From: Pelagibacterales bacterium SAG-MED30
GTDB taxonomy: Bacteria > Pseudomonadota > Alphaproteobacteria > Pelagibacterales > Pelagibacteraceae
Reading direction: 5' to 3'
DNA: 64,000 bases
Assembly (NCBI GenBank): GCA_014653775.1
Contig: JACWEA010000001.1
Span: forward strand, 92,722 to 156,721
The position numbers and the translations under genes were made by a program. The notes below the pieces were generated by a model. That model was not told the DNA's origin. It ran no database searches and saw nothing but the letters and a program-made list of their open reading frames with translations. The first letter of the stretch is position 1, and every line of letters begins with the position of its first letter. Below are positions 37,307 through 44,526 of this stretch, piece by piece.

Positions 37307-37745
37307 TTTTTATTGGATTTCCTTTTAACCAAGCACTATCTTCATTTTCGTAATGTTCTTTTTTCCATATTGGAGATCTCTTTTTAATTTCTTCAATAAT
37401 ATATCTTGAAAGTACATAAGCTTGATCACGGTGTTTGCAAGCGACTGCGATAATTATGCTTATCTCTCCTAAGTTAAGACGTCCTTTGGCATGTTCTATA
37501 AAAACTGCTTTATCTTTAATATTTAACTTTTGATCTGCTTCATTATAAATTTCCTCAAAACTTTTAATCACCATTTCATCGTGACTATCATAAGTTATTC
37601 CTGTTACTGTTTTATTATCGTTAATATTTCTTACAGTTCCTAAAAAATAAATTGATGCTCCAAACTTCGAGTCTTTAATAAATTTTTCAGCGTTTGAAGT
37701 AAGTATTTTCTCTTTTTTAAAATCTACTATTTTTGTATGAAGCAT
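37293..37745 (-). CDS. moaE: Molybdopterin synthase catalytic subunit MoaE
   Basis: 150 residues. Seen: YFLGTVRNINDNKTVTGITYDSHDEM, HAKGRLNLGEISIIIAVACKHR and the active-site lysine segment RSPIWKKEHY. With MoaD it adds the dithiolene sulfurs to cyclic pyranopterin monophosphate. It starts at the moaD stop. Confidence 0.95.
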   Translation of the reverse strand: MLHTKIVDFKKEKILTSNAEKFIKDSKFGASIYFLGTVRNINDNKTVTGITYDSHDEMVIKSFEEIYNEADQKLNIKDKAVFIEHAKGRLNLGEISIIIAVACKHRDQAYVLSRYIIEEIKKRSPIWKKEHYENEDSAWLKGNPIKNEKV

Positions 37746-38014
37746 TAACCTCCCCCGATAGGAGGTATAATACCAATCTTTTGATCTTTTGTGATTTTAT
37801 AATTGTCGCTAATTATTTCGTTATTTTCTGAACAAAAAGCTGAGGAATTTACAACTTTAATGAAGTTTTCATTTCCACTAAAATTTTTATATATGTACTT
37901 AATGATTTCATTTCTTAAATCATTTATTGAAGATTTATCTTGAACCTCAATCACTAAATGATCGTTATCACTGAAATCTCTACTAGCACCAAACAATTCT
38001 AATTTGATTTTCAT
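37745..38014 (-). CDS. moaD: Molybdopterin synthase sulfur carrier MoaD
   Basis: 89 residues, beta-grasp length, ending in the functional Gly-Gly (IIPPIGGG) that is thiocarboxylated. Adjacent moaE confirms the role. It overlaps the thioesterase gene upstream by ATGA. Confidence 0.92.
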   Translation of the reverse strand: MKIKLELFGASRDFSDNDHLVIEVQDKSSINDLRNEIIKYIYKNFSGNENFIKVVNSSAFCSENNEIISDNYKITKDQKIGIIPPIGGG

Positions 38015-38481
38015 TTTTTGACCTTAGATGAAAATTTTAAATTTTCATAATTGAATTTAGATTTATTCTTATTAATAAAATCATCCATTAACTTGACTTT
38101 TTCATCTTCAAATTCTGCAACCTTTCTTTCATTAAGGTCTACATACAAAGCTAGAATTTCAATTGTTGAGGCTAGGAATTTTTTTTCTTTGTGAATCATT
38201 TCCATTTTATATTGAAGTCTTTTTTTATCATGATCAAAATAAACGCAATTAATATCTACTTCATCATTTAGTTGAAGCTCTTGATTGTAAGTTATGTGAG
38301 ACTCTACAATCATTGTACTTTTCTTAGTTGTTTTTGCTGAGTGCTCACCCATCTGAAAAATATTATTTAATGTATCAGCACCATATTTATCAAAAATTAA
38401 TAGATAATATGAAACATTCATATGATCGTTGTAATCAATCCAATCTTTAATTACTTTTTGAGTACTTAAATAAACTGACAT
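38011..38481 (-). CDS. Hotdog-fold (4HBT-like) thioesterase
   Basis: 156 residues. The signature WIDYNDHMNVSYYLLIFDKYG, with the active-site region DYNDHMN, marks an acyl-CoA thioesterase of the hotdog fold. It resembles thioesterase domains fused to carnitine dehydrogenases, so a betainyl-CoA or related substrate is conceivable. It is embedded between moaC and moaD with an ATGA overlap, and no role in cofactor synthesis is known. Confidence 0.8.
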   Translation of the reverse strand: MSVYLSTQKVIKDWIDYNDHMNVSYYLLIFDKYGADTLNNIFQMGEHSAKTTKKSTMIVESHITYNQELQLNDEVDINCVYFDHDKKRLQYKMEMIHKEKKFLASTIEILALYVDLNERKVAEFEDEKVKLMDDFINKNKSKFNYENLKFSSKVKK

Positions 38482-38487
38482 TAAATA

Positions 38488-39033
38488 TTAAAAAATATTT
38501 TTTAGGAACTCAGGTAGACCATCTGGATTTTTCCATAATCCACTTTTTCCACCTTCTTTAATTAACAACTTGACGTTATCAATTTTCAAATGGGGATTTA
38601 CTATTTTACTTAAATCATAAATAGTTATTAACGCAGCATTAACACCCATGATTGCTTCCATTTCAACACCTGTTTTAGCAACTGCAGATACTACACAAAA
38701 AACTTCAAGTGAATTATCAACTTCATTCATTATAATTTTAGTAGCAGTATGATCAATTGGAAGTGGGTGACATAAAGGAATTAGTTCACTTGTTTTTTTA
38801 ACCCCTAATACAGCCGATATCTCAGCCAAAGTAATTGGATCTCCTTTAGGCATCTTTTTATTTTTAATTAAATCAAAAACTTCTTTTCCTACATAAATTT
38901 TTCCAGAAGCTAATGCTCTTCTAAATGTTTCTTTTTTTGAAGAAACATCAACCATATTAAAAGAGTTTTTTTGAAATATTTCTTTTGCCCAATCTTTGAG
39001 TTCTTCTTGATTAACAATCTTTAAATTTTTCAT
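38488..39033 (-). CDS. moaC: Cyclic pyranopterin monophosphate synthase MoaC
   Basis: 181 residues. Seen: NMVDVSSKKETFRRALASG, LIPLCHPLPIDH, and GVEMEAIMGVNAALITIYDL. About 20 residues at the N-terminus extend beyond the usual start. It works with MoaA in the first step of molybdenum cofactor synthesis and directly abuts moaA. Confidence 0.96.
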   Translation of the reverse strand: MKNLKIVNQEELKDWAKEIFQKNSFNMVDVSSKKETFRRALASGKIYVGKEVFDLIKNKKMPKGDPITLAEISAVLGVKKTSELIPLCHPLPIDHTATKIIMNEVDNSLEVFCVVSAVAKTGVEMEAIMGVNAALITIYDLSKIVNPHLKIDNVKLLIKEGGKSGLWKNPDGLPEFLKNIF

Positions 39034-40026
39034 TTAACCACCAGTCTTTGAAAGATTTTTTGTTAATCCAGTTTCTCCAAGCTCAAGATAATGAGATTCT
39101 TTTTTAAACTTCATTTGTCCCAAAATTAGTTCTTTTAATTCTTCAGTTTGATCATCTTTTTGTAACAAATGTCTTATACTTATTCCAGTATTTCCAAACA
39201 AACAAAGCCTCAAGTCACCTTTTGATGTAATTCTAAGACGATTACATGATTTACAAAAATCTTTAGAATATGGCGCGATAATTCCAAACTTACCTTTGTA
39301 ATCTGGATTTATATAATTTAATGATGGACCTGCATCCTGGCCTAAGGTTTGATAAATCCACTTATTTTCAATTAAGTAATTTTTGAATATCTTAGATGAA
39401 ATATGATATCTATTAAAATAATCTAAATTATCTCCAGTTTGCATTAATTCAATATATCTAAAATTTACTTTATTAATTTTTATATATTCAGCCCAAGAAT
39501 CAAAATCTTTTTTAGAAGAATTAACACCATTTAAAAGAACTGCATTAATTTTAATATTATCAAAATTTAAACTTTGTAAAATCTCTATACCTTTTAGAAT
39601 TTCAGGTAATCTGTCATGTTTTGTAATACTTTTAAATGTTTCCCTATCTAAACTATCAATACTAATATTAATTCCATCTAAACCACTATCAATTAGTAAC
39701 TTTGCTTTTTGATCAAGATGATATCCATTCGTTGTAATGACAATTTTTTTAATAGATGTTTCATTTTTTAAAATTTTTACAATTTCATAAAAATCTTTTC
39801 TAACTGTTGGTTCTCCACCTGTTAATCTTATTTTCTGAACTCCTAATTCAGAAAATCCTTTAGCCAACCTTCTAATTTCATCTATGTTGAGAAATTTTCT
39901 ATTGTCACTCTTATCTGCTTGATAACCATTGGGTAGACAGTATCCGCATTTAAAATTACATACTTCAGTGATGGACATTCTTATATAAGGAAATTTTCTT
40001 CCAAATTTATCTTGCAAGTGTTGCAT
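39034..40026 (-). CDS. moaA: GTP 3',8-cyclase MoaA
   Basis: 330 residues. The radical-SAM cluster cysteines are in EVCNFKCGYCLPNG. Also seen: RLTGGEPTVRKDF and the C-terminal cluster region CKSCNRLRITSKGDLRLC. The chain ends in the functional Gly-Gly (SKTGG). It starts molybdenum cofactor synthesis from GTP. First gene of the minus-strand moaA-moaC-thioesterase-moaD-moaE-msrP-msrQ operon. Confidence 0.97.
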   Translation of the reverse strand: MQHLQDKFGRKFPYIRMSITEVCNFKCGYCLPNGYQADKSDNRKFLNIDEIRRLAKGFSELGVQKIRLTGGEPTVRKDFYEIVKILKNETSIKKIVITTNGYHLDQKAKLLIDSGLDGINISIDSLDRETFKSITKHDRLPEILKGIEILQSLNFDNIKINAVLLNGVNSSKKDFDSWAEYIKINKVNFRYIELMQTGDNLDYFNRYHISSKIFKNYLIENKWIYQTLGQDAGPSLNYINPDYKGKFGIIAPYSKDFCKSCNRLRITSKGDLRLCLFGNTGISIRHLLQKDDQTEELKELILGQMKFKKESHYLELGETGLTKNLSKTGG

Positions 40027-40172
40027 AAAATAAACTTATACTAGAATTAATAATTAATAAATTTAAATAAATAGTAAAACTCAATAATGAATTTCAACCA
40101 AAAATTGTAATTTTTTTTTTATTATTAAATCTTTTTAAAATTTGATAATAATAATCAAATTGGAGGTCTTTT

Positions 40173-41390
40173 ATGAGCAAAAATAAATCTAAGCTTAATT
40201 TAAATCGAAGAAATTTTTTAACTGGAACTGCAACACTAGCGGGTATCGCTGCAACTGCTTCAGTCGTTCCCATTACTATTGCTAATGCAAATCATAATGA
40301 GGGGAAAAAGGGATTACCTGATTTTATAGATTGGAAAGATAGGGATGCTCTAATTGTACACTCAGATAAAGGTATTGAAACTCATAGAAGCGCTATAGGT
40401 GAGAGCTTAATAACGCCAAATAGAAATGTTTATATAAGAAACAATATGCCTACAATGACAGATCAACAAATTGGGGATCGAAAAAATTGGAAAGTTTCAA
40501 TAGAAGGCGTTAAAAATCCAAAAACATTCTCATTAGCTCAACTTCAAAAATTAGGTCATACGACTATGGCAACTATCTTACAGTGTTCAGGAAATGGTAG
40601 AGGTTTTTTTGAACATAAAGTAAGAGGATCTCAATGGGAGACAGGAGCTGCAGCTTGTATTTTTTGGACTGGTGTACCCATGAAAACAGTAGTTGAAGCT
40701 TGTGGAGGCATTAATAGTGATGCAATTTTTATGACTTCTGCGGGAGTTGATCATGAACCAACAGGGTTAGATCCTAAAAAAGCTATGATTGAAAGATCAG
40801 TGCCTAAAAAAGTATTTAAAGATGCAATGCTAGCATGGGAAATGAATGGTGTTCCGATACCAAATGCACATGGAGGACCACTAAGAATGATTACTCCAGG
40901 TTACTTTGGAATAAACAATGTCAAACATCTTGGAAAAGTAGCTTTTACAACAAAAGAATCTTCCGTGAAATACATGAAATCAAGCTATAGAATTTCTCCT
41001 ATTGGAAAAAAAGGATCACAATATCCTTCTTGTTGGGAAATGCCCGTTAAATCGTGGATAACAAGACCAACTGATGAAACTGGAACTGTAAAAGCAGGAA
41101 AAGTTCAAATTGTAGGTGTTGCTATGGGAGGAACTAGAAAAGTAAGAGGCGTGAAAGTTTCTGTTGATGGCGGTAGTAGCTGGAAAAAAGCGAAGTTTAT
41201 AGGTCCTGATCTAGGTAAATATGCTTGGAGACAATTTGTATTAGAGACAACTTTAAGTGCAGGAAAATATAATATTGCTAGTTTAGCTTCTAATGGTTCT
41301 AAAAAACAACCTGAACTAAGAATGGAAAATAGAAGAGGTTACGCACATAATGGTTGGAAAGACCACAGTGTTAATATTACTGTAGTATAA
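40173..41390 (+). CDS. Sulfite dehydrogenase molybdenum subunit (SorA/SoxC-like)
   Basis: 405 residues. A twin-arginine signal NRRNFLTGTATLAGIAATAS is followed by the sulfite-oxidase fold: molybdenum cysteine in TILQCSGNGRGFFEH, GVDHEPTGLDPKK, GGPLRMITPGYFGINNVKHL, and a C-terminal dimerisation domain with VSVDGGSSWKKAKF. It oxidises sulfite to sulfate in the periplasm; SoxC-type function is possible but no other sox genes are here. A cytochrome c gene follows 26 bases downstream. Confidence 0.92.
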   Translation: MSKNKSKLNLNRRNFLTGTATLAGIAATASVVPITIANANHNEGKKGLPDFIDWKDRDALIVHSDKGIETHRSAIGESLITPNRNVYIRNNMPTMTDQQIGDRKNWKVSIEGVKNPKTFSLAQLQKLGHTTMATILQCSGNGRGFFEHKVRGSQWETGAAACIFWTGVPMKTVVEACGGINSDAIFMTSAGVDHEPTGLDPKKAMIERSVPKKVFKDAMLAWEMNGVPIPNAHGGPLRMITPGYFGINNVKHLGKVAFTTKESSVKYMKSSYRISPIGKKGSQYPSCWEMPVKSWITRPTDETGTVKAGKVQIVGVAMGGTRKVRGVKVSVDGGSSWKKAKFIGPDLGKYAWRQFVLETTLSAGKYNIASLASNGSKKQPELRMENRRGYAHNGWKDHSVNITVV

Positions 41391-41416
41391 GAGACCAAAA
41401 TAGTTAAAGTTAATTA

Positions 41417-41746
41417 ATGAAAATTAAAATTTTTTTATTAATTTTACTTTTTTCTATAATATCTAAATTTAATATTTCATATGCTGATGAAGCAAAAATG
41501 AATAAGGGTTTAGAAATATTTAATGAAACTGCAGGATGTGCTGCATGTCATGTTTTGAAAGCTGCTGGTGCAGAAGGAAACATTGGTCCAAATTTAGATA
41601 CTGTATCAAATTTAACAATAGAATCTATTACCGACATCGTTACTTACGGTCTTGGGGTTATGCCAGCTTTTGGAGAGGGAGAAATTTTAACTAAGGAAGA
41701 AATAGATATAGTATCTTTCTATGTTATGAATTCTGTGAATAAATAA
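41417..41746 (+). CDS. Monoheme cytochrome c, partner of the sulfite dehydrogenase (SorB-like)
   Basis: 109 residues. A signal peptide (hydrophobic 3-20) precedes one heme-binding CxxCH (CAACH) and the distal methionine in GVMPAFGEG. Its place directly after the sulfite dehydrogenase gene indicates it accepts electrons from it, as SorB does from SorA, and passes them to the respiratory chain. Confidence 0.9.
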   Translation: MKIKIFLLILLFSIISKFNISYADEAKMNKGLEIFNETAGCAACHVLKAAGAEGNIGPNLDTVSNLTIESITDIVTYGLGVMPAFGEGEILTKEEIDIVSFYVMNSVNK

Positions 41747-41751
41747 GTAGC

Positions 41752-41784
41752 ATTTCCCCTTTAACTTCTAATTAAAGGGGAAAT
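41752..41784. terminator. Bidirectional intrinsic terminator
   Basis: A perfect 12-base inverted repeat: ATTTCCCCTTTA at 41752-41763 and TAAAGGGGAAAT at 41773-41784, with a nine-base loop. It sits in the 43-base gap between the convergent cytochrome c and GYD genes. It is one of the few GC-rich hairpins in the window. Confidence 0.88.
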
Positions 41785-41789
41785 AGAAT

Positions 41790-42113
41790 TTATTTTCCAA
41801 CTGGTCTATAAGATGCAGCAGCTTTAGAAGCAATTTCAGCAGCTTTATTAAAGTCTACAGACTCCATAATAGTCATATCTTTAATAGTTCCTGTAGCTTC
41901 CATTAGCATTTTCATTCCTGCAGCAGTTTCAAAATTTGACCCTTCTACGATAGCTATAAAATCATAAGCTCCTCTTAAAGTCATCATTTCAATTAATTTT
42001 GCTCCTGCAGCTTCAGTTATTTTTTTTGCAGCCTCTTGTCGGTTATCAGATGGATTTTTTACAAATCCAGCTAAACCTTGTTCAGTATATCTCCCTAGTA
42101 CTACAAATTTCAT
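41790..42113 (-). CDS. GYD-domain protein
   Basis: 107 residues. Matches the GYD family: FVVLGRYTEQGLAGFVKNP, EMMTLRGAYDFIAIVEG (the GAYD motif) and METATGTIKDM-like LMEATGTIKDM. These are small ferredoxin-like dimeric proteins without an assigned activity. It is divergent from the aldehyde dehydrogenase across a 106-base gap holding a 15-base element also found before glnA. Confidence 0.88.
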   Translation of the reverse strand: MKFVVLGRYTEQGLAGFVKNPSDNRQEAAKKITEAAGAKLIEMMTLRGAYDFIAIVEGSNFETAAGMKMLMEATGTIKDMTIMESVDFNKAAEIASKAAASYRPVGK

Positions 42114-42170
42114 AATTACTCCTTTTTTTTAATTATTTTAGCTTATCATTGTTACAGAATTATTTAATCA

Positions 42171-42185
42171 GTAAAAATTGCATAG
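42171..42185 (+). promoter_or_regulatory. 15-base element GTAAAAATTGCATAG in a divergent intergenic region
   Basis: Identical to the minus-strand element 25990-26004 upstream of glnA. Here it lies 34 bases before the aldehyde dehydrogenase start and 57 bases from the GYD start, so it could serve either. Confidence 0.4.
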
Positions 42186-42219
42186 TAGACACAACTTATA
42201 GTAATGTTAGATTAAAATT

Positions 42220-43662
42220 ATGTACGAAAAATTTGGACAATTTATTGATGGTAAATGGCAACAATCATCTGATAAAGGAACTTATGAGGTTATTAATCCT
42301 GCCAATGAAGAAATTTTAGGACATGCCTCAAAAGCTACTTCAAAAGATGTGGACGCAGCACTAAAGTCAGCTGAAAAAGGATTAGATGTTTGGAAGAAAA
42401 CTGCTCCTTGGCAAAGATCTTATATTATCAGGCGAATTGCAGATAAGATTAGAGAAAAACAAGAAGTTTTAGCAAAATGGATGACATTAGAAGTTGGAAA
42501 ACCTTTGATAGAAGCAAAAGGTGAAATAGCTGGAGCAGCAGATATTTTTGAGTGGAATGCAGAAGAAACTAAAAGAATTTTTGGTCAAACTGTAGAAAGT
42601 AGATTTGAAGATACTAGAGTGCATGTTTATTATCAGCCTGTTGGAGTTGTTGCAGCATTAACCCCATGGAATTTTCCAGCTGTACTATCAGCTAGAAAAA
42701 TCTCAACTGCTTTAGCTGCTGGATGTTCAGTTATTATAAAACCTGATGTGATAACTCCTGGAGTAGTTATGGAGATGGTAGATATTTGTAGAGAATGTGG
42801 TGTACCTCCAGGTGTAGTAAATCTTTTATCTGGTGATCCTCCAAGTATAGCTCAACAATTAATTGCTTCAGATATAGTAAAAAAAATTTCTATTACAGGG
42901 TCATCAAGAGTTGGAAAATTAATATTAAAACAAGCTGCAGATAAAGTTCAAAGAGTAACTATGGAGCTTTCAGGCCATTCACCTTTTATTGTATTTGATG
43001 ATGCTGATATACAAAAAGCAGCTGACATGGCTATATCAGCTAAATTTAGGAATAATGGACAAGTATGCATATCTCCTAATAGATTTTATATTCATGAAAG
43101 TAAAAAAGATGAATTTGTAAACTTATTTGTTGATAAAACTAAAAAGTTAAAAATTGGAAATGGTATGGATCCAAATATTCAATTAGGTCCATTAACAACA
43201 GAAAAAAGATTAAATGAAGTTGAGGAATTAGTTGAAAAAACAAAAAAAGAGGGGGCAAAAGTTTTACTAGGTGGTAAAAGACCTGCAGGATTTAATAAAG
43301 GATTTTTTTATGAACCAACTATATTTGACAACGTTAAAGATGATTTTACAATAATGAAACAAGAACCTTTTGGACCTTTAGTACCTATGCTTTCTTTTAA
43401 ATCTTTTGATGAAGTTATTAAAAGAGCTAATAATCATGAGTTAGGATTGTGTAGCTATGTTTGTACAAATTCTATGGAAACAGCTCATATAGCATCAGAG
43501 CAATTAGAAACTGGATCTGTAGCTGTAAATACAGGTGTTGTGGCAATTGCAGAAGCTCCTTTCGGAGGGATTAAACAAAGTGGATATGGAAGAGAAGGTG
43601 GTTCAAATGCAATTAAAGATTATTTAAATGTTAAATATACTCACTTAGGAATTAGAGGTTAA
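42220..43662 (+). CDS. NAD(P)-dependent aldehyde dehydrogenase, succinate-semialdehyde type
   Basis: 480 residues. Seen: LTPWNFPAVLSARKISTALAAGC, the catalytic glutamate in TMELSGHSPFI, the nucleophile cysteine in NNGQVCISPNR, and EPFGPLVPML. It groups by eye with the GabD-like class. The one-base overlap with a FAH-family gene suggests a joint catabolic step for a small carboxylic aldehyde; the substrate is inferred. Confidence 0.9.
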   Translation: MYEKFGQFIDGKWQQSSDKGTYEVINPANEEILGHASKATSKDVDAALKSAEKGLDVWKKTAPWQRSYIIRRIADKIREKQEVLAKWMTLEVGKPLIEAKGEIAGAADIFEWNAEETKRIFGQTVESRFEDTRVHVYYQPVGVVAALTPWNFPAVLSARKISTALAAGCSVIIKPDVITPGVVMEMVDICRECGVPPGVVNLLSGDPPSIAQQLIASDIVKKISITGSSRVGKLILKQAADKVQRVTMELSGHSPFIVFDDADIQKAADMAISAKFRNNGQVCISPNRFYIHESKKDEFVNLFVDKTKKLKIGNGMDPNIQLGPLTTEKRLNEVEELVEKTKKEGAKVLLGGKRPAGFNKGFFYEPTIFDNVKDDFTIMKQEPFGPLVPMLSFKSFDEVIKRANNHELGLCSYVCTNSMETAHIASEQLETGSVAVNTGVVAIAEAPFGGIKQSGYGREGGSNAIKDYLNVKYTHLGIRG

Positions 43663-44510
43663 TGAAATTATTAAGATTAGGAAATACTGGAAAAGAAAAA
43701 CCAGCAATTATAGATAAAGACGGTAATTATAGAGATTTATCTTCAATAGTTAATGATTTTAATCCTGATACATTGAGTTTTAATACAATTGAAAAAATCA
43801 AGAATACAGATATTTCAAATTTACCAAAGTTAGATTCAAATTTGAGAATTGGAGCATGTGTTTCAAAACCCTCAAAATTTATTGGAATAGGATTAAATTT
43901 TAAAGACCATGCAGAAGAACAAAACTTACCAATCCCTAAAGAACCAATTATTTTTTCAAAATTTACGAGCTGTATAACTGGTCCAAATGATCCAATTATT
44001 ATTCCAAAAGGATCTAATCATACAGATTGGGAAGTTGAACTGGGTTTTGTAATAGGAAAAAAAGCAACTAATGTAAGTGCTGATAAAGCACTAGATCACG
44101 TTCTTGGTTTTTTTCTGGTTAATGATTTAAGTGAAAGAGATTTTCAAAAAAATAAAGGCTTAACTTGGGACAAAGGTAAAGGCTTTGATACATTTGGCCC
44201 AATCGGTCCTTACATTGTGACAAAAGAAGAAGTGCCGGATTTTCAAAAATTAAATATGTTTTTAGATGTTAATGGAAAAAGAATGCAAACAGGTAATACT
44301 GGAAAAATGATATTTGATGTTAAAACTTTAGTTTCTTATATGAGTTTTTGTATGACTTTACACCCAGGAGATATTTGCTGTACAGGAACACCACCTGGAG
44401 TAGGTGAAAACATGTCTCCTCCACATTTTTTAAAAGGAGGTGAAGAAGTAATTTTAGGTATTGATAAACTCGGCACGCAAAAGCATCAGGTTCTTCCTTA
44501 TAAAGAATAA
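43662..44510 (+). CDS. Fumarylacetoacetate hydrolase-family protein
   Basis: 282 residues. Seen: FIGIGLNFKDHAEEQN, EPIIFSKFTSCITGPNDPI, WEVELGFVIGKKA with the metal-ligand glutamates, and GDICCTGTPPGVG. The family includes acylpyruvate hydrolases, decarboxylases and 2-keto-3-deoxy-sugar-acid dehydratases. Pairing with an aldehyde dehydrogenase suggests a 2-keto acid route. Confidence 0.88.
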   Translation: MKLLRLGNTGKEKPAIIDKDGNYRDLSSIVNDFNPDTLSFNTIEKIKNTDISNLPKLDSNLRIGACVSKPSKFIGIGLNFKDHAEEQNLPIPKEPIIFSKFTSCITGPNDPIIIPKGSNHTDWEVELGFVIGKKATNVSADKALDHVLGFFLVNDLSERDFQKNKGLTWDKGKGFDTFGPIGPYIVTKEEVPDFQKLNMFLDVNGKRMQTGNTGKMIFDVKTLVSYMSFCMTLHPGDICCTGTPPGVGENMSPPHFLKGGEEVILGIDKLGTQKHQVLPYKE

Positions 44511-44526
44511 AAATTTATTTTGAATA

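Noticed and set aside
42171-42185. Sigma-54 promoter reading of the TTGCA in the shared 15-base element
   Set aside because: The GG at -24 is missing in both copies, and SAR11-type genomes are thought to lack rpoN.
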